From: Diprion similis
Lineage: Eukaryota; Arthropoda; Insecta; Hymenoptera; Diprionidae
Assembly: GCF_021155765.1 (NCBI RefSeq)
Contig: NC_060106.1
Location: 19,556,031 to 19,620,030, forward strand
Length of the DNA: 64,000 bases
Direction of reading: 5' to 3'
Part shown: positions 13,801 to 28,400 of the stretch, one piece after another
Layout of the letters: every line of letters starts with the position of its first letter
Numbering within the stretch: the first letter of the stretch is position 1
Made by a program: the position numbers and the translations under genes
The notes under the pieces: model-generated
What the model saw: only the letters and a program-made list of their open reading frames with translations
Told to the model about the DNA's origin: nothing
The model's database searches: none

Positions 13801-16800
13801 ATCGTAAAAGGATTGCGCAGGTCAAAGAAAATCAAATTTCAAACTGATAGAATTCGAAGAATTTTCTCGCACGTGAAATGAGGATGATGTATCTAATTGC
13901 ACAAGATCTTCAGTTTCTGGGATCTCGAAGAAAAAAAAAAAAGATTATTGCGATCCGCTTTAGCAATCTATTATAATTAAAAATATTGTCGAGGATAATT
14001 CTACACTTTTGTGCAAAATTCGGTGAGAAATTAATTTCACTGACGATGAGCACGGATTATTTTAACGCGTGCTGTAAAATCTGAAGCAAATTACATGTGC
14101 AATTTACCTCTTGCGAAAGTCGAGATTCACGAAAATCTCGCTTCTGCTGACTTCTAATGCGATTCTACCGCCCAAATTACAGAATTTAATAATAATATTC
14201 ATTCAAATCTTTGTGTTTATCATTGTGCGGAATTTTGATCTTCAGGATTTCTTCTTTCACAAACGTATTACAATTTATACAATTCGGTCTCTATTTTATA
14301 CAGTCATTCTTATAATTGTACAAGTGCCGAAGACGGCGAGGCGTCACTTGCAATTAATTTACCCAAATCGTCGTCGGGCTTCCTGCTGAAAAGCGACAGT
14401 ATTTTAAGGGCTTTTATACTTTGTGAAGCGTTTAATCAACTTACGACCCTTTCTTACGGCATTTTAATTGCAGAGATCGTTGTCTGCGCCAGCTGCGAAT
14501 TCCGCGATGTGAAATTGTTCATTTTACGGTGAAGTAAAATTAGGTATCTACAATTTTTTTCAAATTCTCGTAATACGAAATCTTCCGTGAAAAAGTTTTT
14601 TCTTATCATCGAGCTTTTCCCGCGTTTATATAAATTCTGGCAATATTTTGTTTTTACACAGAATTGATGCTTAATATTTTTGCAGGGCGAATCTTAATCT
14701 TTGCCGGATGAGCTTTTTTTAATTGATTTGTTTTTTTAATTTAAGAAAAAAAAAACTACCGGCCATCGAAAGAATTGTTTTAGTTTTTTATTTTTTTTAT
14801 AAAATATTTCAAAAATAAATTGCAAAAAGCAAAAGCCAGAATCAAGTTTCCAAGAGTGAAAATTATCGTCAGATAAAGCCGTAATCTTGACTCAGATTTT
14901 AAGCTCCGAAAAATTGATATCCGAAAATTTGTAGCTGCCAGTAAAGCTCAACTCAAGCTCAGAGTTATATTATACGCGTGTAAATGTTTTAAGCGCAAAC
15001 AAAGTTCAGCAAAAATTCATTGTTTCCATAATTCCGCAGACGTGCAGCGATACGTTATACAAGAGCAGCTGGGTTCGTGTAGTTGCATATAAATTAGAGC
15101 TTTTTTATGAATTGCGGTAGTCCTGGAGGATGCAAAGCCACCCAGCTATTATATACACAACTTTCTGCTTTTACAAACTTTACAAACCATTAGTATCTTT
15201 CAACGTTATATATATATTACAGGTATACGTGTATATGGGGCATTCCATGCCAACTAAAAAAAAAAAAAACATCCTTTGATCGATTTTGTTTAAAAATTTT
15301 CAGTTAAGTGGAATAGTAAGTTCACTCTGACTCAATGCTTAAAAATGTTGATACTTGACAAAGGATTTTTTCGAATTATTTCAGATTTTTGAATTGTGTC
15401 TATTAATATGTTCGTTTTTAAAAATTGTATATTCATTCAAATCGATTCGAAATATTTGGAAAAAGAAAAGAAATCTAAAAATTTATGCCCTTCGAGATTC
15501 AAAATAATCACGTAAGAAATCGTTAGCCAAATCGGTTAACTCGAAATTGGCACGGAATGCCCCATAGTATATGCTACATGTGCCAACACGCGAGAAGAAT
15601 ACAGATTTTTCCTCTCATGCATCTTACAATTTCGTATTTCTGCGGTTTCATCCCCCTTATTTTCCTCTCCTACTTCCTTTCAGCATCGATGCAGCCACTC
15701 TTTAATGCGACAGAACTTCGAAAAGCGAATCTGAAATCGATTTGAAAAAATTCAATCTGGCGGATGTAGTATAGCGGACAAAAATTTCAAATTCGATCGA
15801 ATCCGGGGAGAAAACTCTGTTCAGACGTTTTTGGGGTCGCTAATTCTGCATCTGAAATTAGATTTTGAATATTTCGAATGCATAGAGTGTTTTGACCGGA
15901 TTCGATGAAATTTGAAATTTTCGTCCGCCATATTGGATGCGCTATTTTGACCTTTCGAAATTTGATTGTAGATTTGTAATCAACTCCTCCGAAAACCACA
16001 GAACTCTATCTTGTATTTCAAAGTTGACTCAGCGCAGTAATTGAGGTGCGACTCAAAGGGTTAAGGTGCTTATAAAGTCGCGTTGTACACCTCGAAAACG
16101 CGACGAGGCAAAACTTCTATACCGTTCAAGCGATTAGGATAAAACTTGGGCAATTGATGCCTCAATTTGGCAAAAACTGGAACGACTTTTAACTTTTTGA
16201 AAATTTGAAAAAAAAATTTACAGACCAGTTACCACTAACCGAAATTGAGAAAATTTTCACAGTTGCACTAAAATGATCGAACTATCCGGTATGATGCCAC
16301 TTGGCGCTGATGAAACACACAATTTGAGCCCAATCCCATGAGACTTGATTGTAAAATGACAAAATTGCAGCTGATCTGGTTTTACGATTACAAAGAACAC
16401 GACATTTTTACCGACCTTACACGATTGCCGGTAATGCAGGGGTGTAATATCGGTAAAAAATTACGCGTTGTCGAGGTCTACAACGCGGCTTTATAAGCAC
16501 CTTAACACCGTTCGCGCAGCTTTTGTGATGCGAACATGACGCGTGCCAGGCAGCTTCCGGTATCGGGTGGCGCACGCAGCTTTTGTTCGGGTTTCTCGCG
16601 AGAGCGGAGTGCATATACCTAATATCTATATATATATACGTGTAGAGTCGATCAATTTAAGGACAATGGGACAGGAGGAAGGTGCATTATACCTTACGTG
16701 CGACCCCCGTTATATGCATGCACTATGCATGCAACGGGAAACCGATTTATAAGCAGTTTGAACCCGATGCAATACTCTCTGAACAACTGTTCGGCTATGG

Positions 16801-19432
16801 ATCAATGGCGGATGTGAATTGCCCTCGTTTCGTTACACCGATTGGTGGGTATGTGTGCGAAATGAATTGGAGAAAAACATAAAAAATTATCACAGTTCAA
16901 AATGGATTTATTTTTTAATCAAAGTTCGTTTCGCGTCGAGGAACGATTGGAATAAAGAAAGCAAAATTTTGCAACCAAGTCAGTTTTCACTTTCGATTTA
17001 TTGTGACTACACGTGTAATTTTTCTCTCTCAAATTTTGCGTTCAAACGATCAGTTATGGGTAATCAAATTATTAAATTGTCATTAAAGGATATGAGGCAT
17101 TGAAAGGATGGATTAGACATCGGTGTGGGAAACTCCTTAAAGCACAAACATTTTTTTCCAAAAATTATTTTGTTGTGATATGAATTCTGGTTGAGTAAGG
17201 AGTCAATTTTTTTTTTTTTTTACTGTCTTAATTCTTCTCAAAAAAGCTCTGCTGCTTTTCTTAATAAGATGAAATAGCAGCTCATTTTGGAAGAGGTTTG
17301 GTAATTCCTCAGCAAAATTATTTCATCAACAGTAAGTCCTGCTTTTTTTTTGCAATAAAATTCAACGAGTCCATTAAGCAATTGCATGGTATAATAATTC
17401 AATAAAAGAATATAATTTTGTTGAAACATTTTCATACCTCTGAAATTTTTCTGAGAACCGAATTAAAGGTCGGTTGTTGGGACTTAATCTTAAGATCAAG
17501 TCCTTGATAATATGATGAAACGAGGATTTCTTTAGTCTACTCAACCACGAGGTTTCTTGCTCTCGCTCTCCTTATTTCTCTTCCTTGTATCTCTGATCAG
17601 TAATTTCCTACTCTTACTAACCGCGTCTACGTAAGGAACAAACCGAGAAATTTTATCTCGAGAATTGGCAGCTGGGGCTTTGTGAAAAGCTGCACAGCGA
17701 GCTGAGCGAAAACACCTCGAGGCATTTGAAGAACAGAACAGAATGGAACAGAACATTAATGTACTTCTCCTGAGGCATGTAATGGAGTTCAAACGACTAA
17801 AGAAGGAATAAAGTAAACACGCGTTGTAATAATTTGAAAAATAATGTTGCATCGGTATTAGGGTGGCGCAAAAAAACCGACTATTTTTTTTTTTTTTTTT
17901 TTTGAGTCTCGTGTGACAAAATGTTAGTTTTTGATGTTTTAAGGGCCCACTCCGAAGGACAGCTCAAAAAAAAAAAAATTTTAAGAGGTCGCTCCAAATT
18001 TTTTTAAATGTCAAAAATCGTCAAAAAATTAAATTAAAAAAATTATATTTTCAGTATTTTGTTTGATTTTTAATTCATCTCGTGGTGTATTGTTATCGAT
18101 TCTTTCTTACTGAATTGAAGAAAAAAAACTTATGAAATTTTAATATCAATATTAAAAGGTCGCTCGAAAAGATCTAAAGAAATGCACCAAAAAATTGAAA
18201 AAAAAATATGAGCGACCTTTCAGAATTCAAATTTTGAACTAAAACTTTCGGAAACTTAGTTTTTTTCGTCTTTAAAATTATACCGTAACAAGAAAAAAAA
18301 TTAAAAAAAAAAAAAAAAAAATCGATTTCTGACGTTTTAAAAAATGCAGAGTGACCTCTTCAATTTTTTTTTTTGAACTGTCCTTTGGAGTGGTCTCTTA
18401 AAACATCAAAAACTAACATTTTGTCATAAGAGACTCAAAAAAAAAAAAAAAAAACAGTCGGTTTCTTTGCTCCACCCTAATCGGTATAAATGAAAAAATA
18501 ATTGTTTAGATTCTCTCAAACGTGTCTCTAACGATTTTTCGATTTTTTTTTTATATTACTGCGATATTTTCCGATTATCTACATTTCTATAATATTACAG
18601 TCACTAATTTTTCAAATCGTTTGAAACAGAATTAAATTTAACTGCAGATATCAATTAATGTTAATAAAAGAGAAAAAAAAAAAAAAAAAAAACTCAGGCA
18701 TTAACAATAATCTGTTCAATCGCTGGATTTTGAAGGGCTAAAAATGAAAAATTCGAGGTCTAGAAATCAGGTTCACCGAAATTGCGTGAAGATAATTATT
18801 CGCAGTGAGTGAATAAATATCCGCGTGTCCCGAATTTGTCAATACTATAAAAGCGCTCGACAAGTTCTCTCGGAACTTTTCTCTGATGAAATTCTTCGCG
18901 AGCTTGGAAGTCCTTTTCTCCTTTTTTTATTCTCGAAGTGAGCATGCAGCCTCGGTCGAAGGATCCGGCCTGTCAAGCGGAGAACGGACATCGGCGGGTG
19001 ATAATCCGGAGTTTAGAGAAAGTTTCTGTCAAGGATCGGGATTCGGACGATTCTCGAAATAAAAATTCTTAGCCCTTCTCCACCTCGACGGCTTGTATCA
19101 AATCTCGGATACATTTGCGTGTTATTTCAGACTAATTCGAGCCCGCTTAATCAGATCGGAAACGCAATCGCGGTTGAATAAGGATATTCAAAGGACTCCG
19201 TATCCACGCGCCTCGTTAATTACGATCCTGTGCAAAGCGAAGAGTCGTGTATTTTAGATAGAAATTTGATCGAGATCTCGTATAGATCGTAAATCCCGGT
19301 AATGTAACCCAGTCACGTATGTCTGAATTGAAAATATTTTTCGTTTTTGACCACCAGAAATTCAAATCTCAAACCATTTTTGAGCTTCACAACTGGCGAG
19401 AAATTGGAAAAATTTTACGTTTTACTAAATGC

Positions 19433-19465
<33 letters not shown>

Positions 19466-22400
19466 CTACCTCAAAGCTGAGCAGATTTGACCAAATCTCA
19501 AATATACAGCGATTTTTTCGAGCGATCATAAGGCGCTTGGTGTATCACAGAATCGGATTTTTATACACGTTTAGATGTATTACAGAGGATCAGAATAACA
19601 TTCTGTTGCGCCAGGGTTTGGCGATGGATAAACGTATCCAGGCGTCTTACGTTTGCAATAAACTCCGAAGATTTCGCGTGACTTGTCAGACAAAAAATTG
19701 TCACACTTGCACGAAAGGGAATCAGCAGGAGAATGTAAATTTTGTTATCTTGTTCGATGAAGTCTCTTCTTATTTTCTATAGACAATATTTCTCCAGATG
19801 AAATGAAATCAACGTTTATTTTATTATATTATTCAATATTAAGTTTAAATATAAATAAATTATAATTTCAAGAAATATCTAGTGTAAAGTTTAAATTTGC
19901 TAGATTTGTTAAATTAATTATTAGATTAATGGTATCGGTTTTTTCTCAACTCGCAGTTTCTACTAATTTCGAGTACAATTTGCACGGACTAGAAACAAGA
20001 TGTTAAGATTGGACTCGAATATAATATAAATTTTTTTTTTGTTCATCCTTTGTTCGCGAAAAAACGATTCCACAAAATCTGTTGTACAATGAATATCTTC
20101 GCGAGCTTTTCTCTGATTATTCGCTGATCCACTCAACCGATCAGGTGGAACGATTTTGAACATCCATTCAGAGATGCTGGGATAAGACGAGGAGTGTATC
20201 TCGATTATTCTGGTTCTCCAGTTTCAATGAATCCCTCGCGTAGATTCAAGACGCGCTCAATATTCTCAGAAACAGAATTGTTGTCTGCCGAATAAATTCA
20301 AACCTAAATCAATAAAGTAATTAAGAGCAATTTGAAACTTTGTAAATTAGATTCCGCAGAGAAATCTTGCTGTATTATACCATGTATATATTCTACACGA
20401 TGACGCACGTTTAAGGTGTGAATTGGCGGATATATTGTCTCTAGTTTTCAACCCTTGAAATGGAATAAGAAAAAAATATCTCACTCATATAACATCGGTT
20501 GTATTTATTTATTATTAGTCACAGAATTTTTAAAGGGAAAAAGATTTTATCTTTATTTTTCTGCAAGTATTTTTACCGTTTCTTTTCGATTGAATTTCTG
20601 ACAGCTTCAACTCTTTTTTTTTTCAGGGGGGTGGGGCTTGATTTTTTGATTTTACCGGAAGGTAATAATCGAGTCCAATAATTTCGCAAAAATGCTTCAG
20701 ATACTCGACAAAACGGAGTTTTTCAAAAGATAAACTATAATCGGCGAAACTTAGTATTTACCTACTCAAACTTAATTTTGCGAGTCTCAATTTGCAGATT
20801 TCTCCGGATTTGTGTGGAGAAATTTTGCATTTTGTAATATTGCCGCAGTTTCAGTTGCAGAAAGCTGACGCAGAGCGAGTGCAGGATAAGACTGACAGTC
20901 CTGAAAACCGCAACCTTGTTCAAAACGTCGAAGGTCATTCGAACCTCTGTTTCTGCGCGCTAAATTTAATTATGATCGCACAGCCACGATTAATTGTAAA
21001 GTTGATTACAACGCTGAGTGGTTTCCGTTCGTTTTAATAGAGACATACCAAAACTACGTTATAACGTCAGATACGTGTAGGACGTTTGCAGAAATGGACT
21101 CATTTGATCTAATTAAGATTTTAGGTAGGGAAAATAACGCCGGTGTTTTACTTACGGTTTAAATATTCGGTTTTACCCTCAAAATCCATTTTTTCAATTT
21201 TCTACTCTCCCGATTTTTGCGAAACGGTGAAATTGACGTTGAAAAAAATTTTATCGCTTCACCTTTTATGCATGCATATAATTGTTTCGGTAGATTTTAA
21301 TGAATTAGGTTGAAAAAATTAAACTTATCGACATTTCTGTGATTCAAAATTTTGCATAGAAATCGTAGGAGCTTATTCAAACTTGAGATTTCAGACTCTG
21401 AGAATTTCTGCAGATGAATTAACTACCTTCAAGATTTTATCTTTTTTTTGTTTTATTTATCGTTAAAACACGAGTTAAAACGTGTAACTTTAACGTTTTG
21501 TATGAATCAATATTCTGGAACTCAATTTCGAATATTATCTCCATACACAATTGGTTTCCCATTTCCAAATGACACTTATTCCATGAAATTTACATCAGTC
21601 GTGCATGCAATTGATTCGAGGAAACTTTTCTGCATTTTCCGATATTTTTTCACTCCGTATCCCTTTTTCACCAGTATTTCAAGCTCTCGTCATTATCTCT
21701 GCACGTGACGGGTTGTCCAGTTTTTGGCGTGATGATTCATTCAACCATCACGCACATCCACCTCACGGAAAATTTTTCAATTACCAACAAGCACATCTGA
21801 ATTTCATCCACGTTCCGCAGGGTAGTGGAAATGTAATCAGTCGGGGGCTGAAGCTTGTCGTATTTATACCTACGTATACCTACGAAATCTGATTTATTAC
21901 CCGGATCCACTTTAAAGACCTCAGGAAATTCCTACCGCTGTTCGAAACCCGCGAAATCCATTCGCCTTTCTTTACGTGATACGCGTAGATTTGCGAATAC
22001 GTGCGTTTGCTAAGAAAAGAACACACATTTTTTTTTTTACAACGTTGAAAATGAGTTTGACAAAATCGAGTCCCCACAACGGGGACCCGGGTGTTTTGAA
22101 AAAAAGTACCGAATTTAGTTCATTTTTCGACAGTTTTTCGTTGAAAAAAAAATATGATGATTTAAAAAAAAAAGCTCCAATAGCAAGAGAAAAAATGACG
22201 TGAAAAATGTTGTGTTCAAATTTGAAAGAGATAGCTTGGAAACCCTTCTTCTGAGAGTGTCAACCGTTTTGAAAAAGCACGTTTCGAGAAAACCGTTAAA
22301 AAAATGTAAAATAATTAAATAAATAAATAAATAAAAAAAAAATAAAACATGGAAAAAAAGTCGCGAAAATCAGCCATTTTCCGACTCGTTACACTAAAAT

Positions 22401-25400
22401 CGTATTAGAGGAAATTTACTCCTCTTCGTCGACGTGATTTCGTGATAAGCGGTTGTAACACGTGTCATTTCCTCGGAAATATGCAAATAAATGAAATATA
22501 AAAGAAATAAAAAAAGATAAAGGACGAAGAGAAAGAAACAGAAGCAATCCTCTCGTCCTGGTGCGGATATTTATCAAGTTTTCCCTGTACCTGTATAAGA
22601 TCACGTATTTGGGCGGAAAATCTGGGAGCTTTGACAGGTGATCCTGTCTCCTGATCCTCTGAGACACGTGACATAGAAAACATGATTTCCAAGTTTCTCC
22701 CGTTTTCTGTCACGCGTTACTCGATGGACTGGGAATCTGGCTTGTATCACAGTTTGTATGGTATTTATTATATGTATATTGTATATACATACCTTGGAGA
22801 GACTAGAGTGCAAAGAGAGGATTTTGGGGCTTTGTCATAGGCAGCGATAGGAAAAGGGAGAGTCTTATCCTCCCACGCAAACCGTGAACAACAAGTCCTT
22901 CGATGCTTTCCCGCTTTCATTCACGCCTCGTTTCTGAAACCCGCTATTTCGATAATTGACCCGGAGTTCCGGAAGCCGGAGTTACCCTCGAACAAACCGA
23001 GAGAATTGGTTTCAGGAAATGAGTAATTCGAAGGTTGTAAGGAGTGGAAATACTAAAATTTCCTTCCGAGTTTTCGGAACTTTTATCGAATTGTTCGTTG
23101 TAGGCATAACGTTGTATGAATAATATGTTGTTGTAAATTGGGGTGAAGTTGAGGTACCGAATTTGAAAAGTTCCGAAAGCGCGAAAATGAGAAAATTTTT
23201 AAATGTGAAAGATTGAAATTTTGACCACTTTGATTTTTCTTTGTTTCGGATTTTCGATATTTTCACGTTCGGAATCATGGTCATTCTGATTTTCAGTTTT
23301 TCTTATTTTTCACACCGACTCATTGAATAAACTACACTGTGCGAGTATATTTTAACCATCCGAATTTACATACTCTATCAAAACTTTATTTTTCGGAATC
23401 ATGCATTTCGAAATTTTGAGCCGTTCGGTTTCCAAAACCATTCGAAACTTTGTTGCTTCGTAAATTTCCATTAAAAAATTGTCATTAACGACTAAAAATA
23501 AAATCACTCACACACTATCTAAAACATCGAATAAATTCACAAATTGTATAAAAAATTCAGATCTCGATAAAGTTCATAAAACAGACATCAAGTAGAAACA
23601 ATTTTCACATTGTACTCGTCACGTCGGTCAATAATTCCGATTCAGGGGTAAAAAAGCCCGGTAATTTTCTCCTAGAGAATTGGAAGCTCTGCGATATGAC
23701 AATGGGAATTAGATTTTCTGCGGGGCGGGTAAAATGATCATTTTCATCAATAGACCACGCGGGCTTTGTGCTTTGCGATTACCGTTCGAGAGGACTTGAT
23801 CAGGTGAAATCAGAAGTAAAAATACTGGTAAGTAGCTTCCGCTTTCATTTTCCGCCCTTATTCTGCTCCACCATTTTTTGTCAGAACTAGCTCTTTAAAT
23901 TTAAATTACATATATAACTATATATACCTATTATAGATGTGACGTGAATCGAGTAATAATAGCATGATCACCGTTGCCTCTGCAGGGAGCTTTTGTACAA
24001 CCGTCTAAATCCGTTCGTAGTGCTTTCAACTCTTCGCCGCACAGACAAAAGCTCTCTCTCTCGTCTTCCTCCCCACGTTTGTATTTTCGTTCGCATTGTG
24101 CGGAGCTTGGTTTCCCAGCAAGGTTGGTATTCCTGGATCTCACAAACACGCGCTTTTGTGCCCTGCGAATATGAGGCTATAATATAAACGATCTCCTCTC
24201 ACACCTTCGATTTTCTCAGCTCTACTCTCGTCGTCTTATTCTGCTCCGCCGATTCCCGTTTATTTTTTATTACCTACCTTCCCCCTTTGGCCAGAAATCA
24301 AAACCATCTATTATACTTTTATCACGAGGTTATAGTCATGAATTTATGCATTTGGATATTTGAGTTATTGTATATTCGAATATCGCAAAAAAGTATCAAT
24401 TATAATTATTATAATCCGAAATATATCTTCCGAGTAAAACGAATCCTCGTAGAGTAAAATTAATCAAGATTATACTTTTTCGTAACAATAAAGCCAATTC
24501 ATGTATTCCTGAAATTGAATTACAACTTATCGCATGAGTACTGGATTTTCTAGCGTTATTCTCGCGTGAAAGAAAATAGTTTTCGTATATTTTTTCTCGG
24601 TTTTTATTTCCTTTTTTCATCAGCGATGCATAAGCGTGGCTAATCGTCAAAATAAGTGAAATTTTACTCGGTCGGTAACGACTAACTATAGCATCCTCTT
24701 AAATACCTGCGGTTAGTGCTTGGAACACAAACATGCTGTTACCCGGGAAATATGGGTCCTTTTCCCTTTGCAAAGTGTCCTGAGTCCGCGATTTAATTGG
24801 CTTCCACCCTCTGATTGCGGCTGAGTTCAAAATTTTGTTGGAGGGAGATTTTCGGACCGTATGTATCGTCGATGTCAACCGAAAGGTCGCGTTTTGTGTT
24901 CAAATTCCAGCATCCTCGGGATTATATATCCCAACGAAACATCAATTAGGTTGAGCTTTTTCCCCGTTTCGGTATTTATTTTTATCTCTCTTTTTTTCTG
25001 TTTTTGTTTCCTGGGCATTAAATGTGACTACTTAACCGTGACGCAATCCCCTCGTTCCTTCATCATATCCGGTGAATTGTTCGGATTTCAAGCCAAGTAC
25101 CTGGATGAAAAATATTACCGACCGAGTATTAACTCTCTCTATCAGACTTAGAAAGAGATCCAAATTTTTTTGAGGAAAACTCGGATTCGCTCGACGCGTT
25201 GCGATTGTTTTTTTTCATGGCAGCTTGGTGGAATATATTTACTCGTGAACAAACACTGAGCAATATCGATCTAAAATAAACACTGCAAACACGAATAGCA
25301 TTCGGCGACAAGCAAATCTAAGGGTTTTCCAGAGCATGTGGACGATTTTTTTGGTTTCGTAGGGATCAGTCTTTTCGCTGTTTGATCAGTGCCTTATCCC

Positions 25401-28400
25401 GAGTTTGGTTCCCCGATCATGCCAGCAAATAACTTATTTCGAGGGTTTGTTGGAGGGAGAGTTTACCGATAGAAAAATTCAATTTTTTACAAATAAATGT
25501 ATTCAGTTGGGTTCCCTGATTTCCATAACTCCATAAGTAATTTGTGTGGTTAGAATGAAACGTACTTAAAACTGAGAAACTTTCCTAGGATCAATGTGTT
25601 TATTTTTTTATTGAATGTTTCCTACTCCTAACAAACACAAGTAAATATCAACTAAGAACTAGTCAATCGATTACCAGTCGTTGATTCCCTTGGAAAACAT
25701 TCGATTTATTAAAATAATAAAATTTACTCAAGTAATGTCAAATTTATACAGATGAAGGAAATAGTCGTTAAATTAGACCGAGTTGAGCGGACGAAGGTGA
25801 ATCGAAACGCTGTCTTCCAGAATGCAGGGTTAAACTGGTCACAGTAGATTTGTCGGAGACCATTTCGAGGAATGCTGGGACTCGGTTGCTCGACGGAAGA
25901 TTAAACCCGTGTATGTTAGCGTCAAATCGTGCAGAATCCTGAATGGAATCTGAGCACGACAGAAAGTAGAGCCTGATAGACGGCAGAGTGTGAGAGAGAG
26001 AGAAAGAGAAGAGGAGAAATGGGAAAGTAGAGGCCTCGGGTTATACTGACAGTTGCACTCTTCACCTGAATCACGATTTCTTCACGCTAGTTTGACTCTC
26101 TTCATCCACCGCTTAGGTCCAAACCAACGAGACGTTTGCCAGTGTATAAAAGAAAAACCAAGAATCACGATCTCGAGAGGAAATCGTTGGGCAAAATTTT
26201 GACACTCAAAAATTCCAAGCGAATAACGTAGTTTGAGAAATTTATGGCACAACATGATATCAAAATTGAAGAGCGAAGGGTGAAGCTTGAAATCACACCA
26301 TTCGAGAGATTTGAATTTTTTAATCGAATTGATAGTTTTTAGTTTTAACGATTTTCATCGGTAACTTGAACTTTGTCATATATTTAAGGAGGGGAACGAA
26401 ACTCGTAAATAATATGTGACGCTCGTATAATGTATAAACGTAATGCGAACTTTGTGACCGGTTAGTTTTAAAGCCCGAAGCGATTTACAACTTTCTAGAT
26501 TTACGACGCTTATTTCCGCGGGACAAACGCTTTATCGACTTCAACAACTCGCAACTCGCGTCTCTGTTTTGGTTGAGAATGCTGCAGCCGATTTCACGTT
26601 TTGGTAGTGGATCACTTGTGCAAGCGATAAACTCCGTCAATTTCCGGGAGCAGGAATGTGATGCACAGGATAATTCGTCCTCAGACTGAAACGAGATTAT
26701 ATAATTTAATTATTTAATCAATTTGGATCGTAAAATATTATGGGATTTTCATCTGTACCTTTAAATTCCTCGATGGAAAATAAAACAGCATCTGTTTGAT
26801 CCTTGTTTTCATACGAAAACGATATTTAAGCTTCTAATTATTTTTACAAAAACTGCCTTTCTAGAAAGGAAAAAAAATTCTGACATGCAAAGTAAAAACG
26901 TCCATAAAATACAAGGTTATGTTAGCGACGATACAATTTCTGAGAGATCGTATTGTCTAACTATATTAATCTAACTCTACTTTAATTAAAAGTATTTTTC
27001 AATCCTTGAAGAAAATTAGAATCGAATTCGTCGATCTCGATTATTTTTTCTCATAATTTCTAACTTGGCGGACAACTTTAACGAACAATTTCTCGGATTC
27101 GGCCGTCTTGTCTAACTATATTAGTCTAACTCTATTTCAATTAAATATATTTTTGAATCCTTGATAAAAATTAGAATTGAATTAATCGATCTCGAAATTT
27201 TTTTCCCTCAAAAGTTCGAACTTGACGAAAGTTTTTTCATTTCTGTGCTTATAAAAATAGAGAGAAGAGATTTTTTTAAATAGATTTTCAATCTTTCATC
27301 GAACACAAAATCCTTTGGAACGCATCAGTGGCATTTTGGGGCAGCTCGAGGATTTCGAGGAAAGCTGCGATAAGGCATTGCGGATGGGGATGGGGTGGAT
27401 GGACAGATGGGCTGGCGAACAGATATTCGGTAAACGAGGCACGTCACGTCCGTTATACTTGACTGAATCACCGACGCGGGAGCAAAACTGTATGAGTGGC
27501 ATAGGACACCCCAACAAATGAAATTCTCCCTCAGGGTGGGTGTAGGTTTGCTGTATCAGACGTGAGCGATCCTACCGCGAGGGGTAGGAATCGCGAGGAC
27601 GAGAAAGGACCTTTAAATTAATTCCGGTCTAGGTGAAACCGAGTATTCGTGCATGTCGAACAAACTTTTAGACCCATCTGCCGAGTAAAAAATTCCCGAA
27701 TTGAAACAGCCGTTGTAAAATTGAGTTTTACCCTTTTGTCCTGGGGCAGCTTTTCGATTTTGTCTTTTCTCACCCCGTGCTGGTGAAATAGTTAGGTATT
27801 AAGAGTAATAATGTATTGAAAAACTCAGCAGTGCTATGGAGAACGAAAATATTGTAGCTCGACGAATAAATTATTAACGCAATGACAAATGGGGGGGGGG
27901 GGGGGGGGGGCTAGAAAAATTAAAAGAACTTGAAAATAAGATAAACGAGTAGATAATTTATTCAACGTGGTTTACCGACATTAATTTGCGATTCACGTCA
28001 TGACCACCCGACGATTTTTCGTTTTTATTTCTCGATTCTCGCGGCTTTCATTTTTTATACGCTTTTTGCTCTCCTTCGATTTTGCTCATATTTTTTTCCA
28101 CCCCCAGCGTACTTTGTTCAAACTTTTTCCCCAAGCTGTGCAAAATGTCTTCGTCTTTGTCTGATCGTGTTATGTAAAAGCTGATACCAAAAATCGATGC
28201 ATTAAATTACACTACTGTCGAGGCCAGAAGGTTTAAAAAAGTTTGAATACTTCTTTTAAAAACTTGGGAAACTAAGAAAATTTATAAAGTTTCACTGACA
28301 ATTGTTCCCCGATATTTTAAAATTTTCGTCAAGTATTGCGACTCAACGAAACGCAAATTCGGGACAGAAATTGAATGTGACGAGAAATGGGCAACAGGGT

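Noticed and set aside
27296-27521. Overlapping 68-73 residue frames on both strands
   Set aside because: Short, no domain, no splice signals, inside Nplp1 intron 1.
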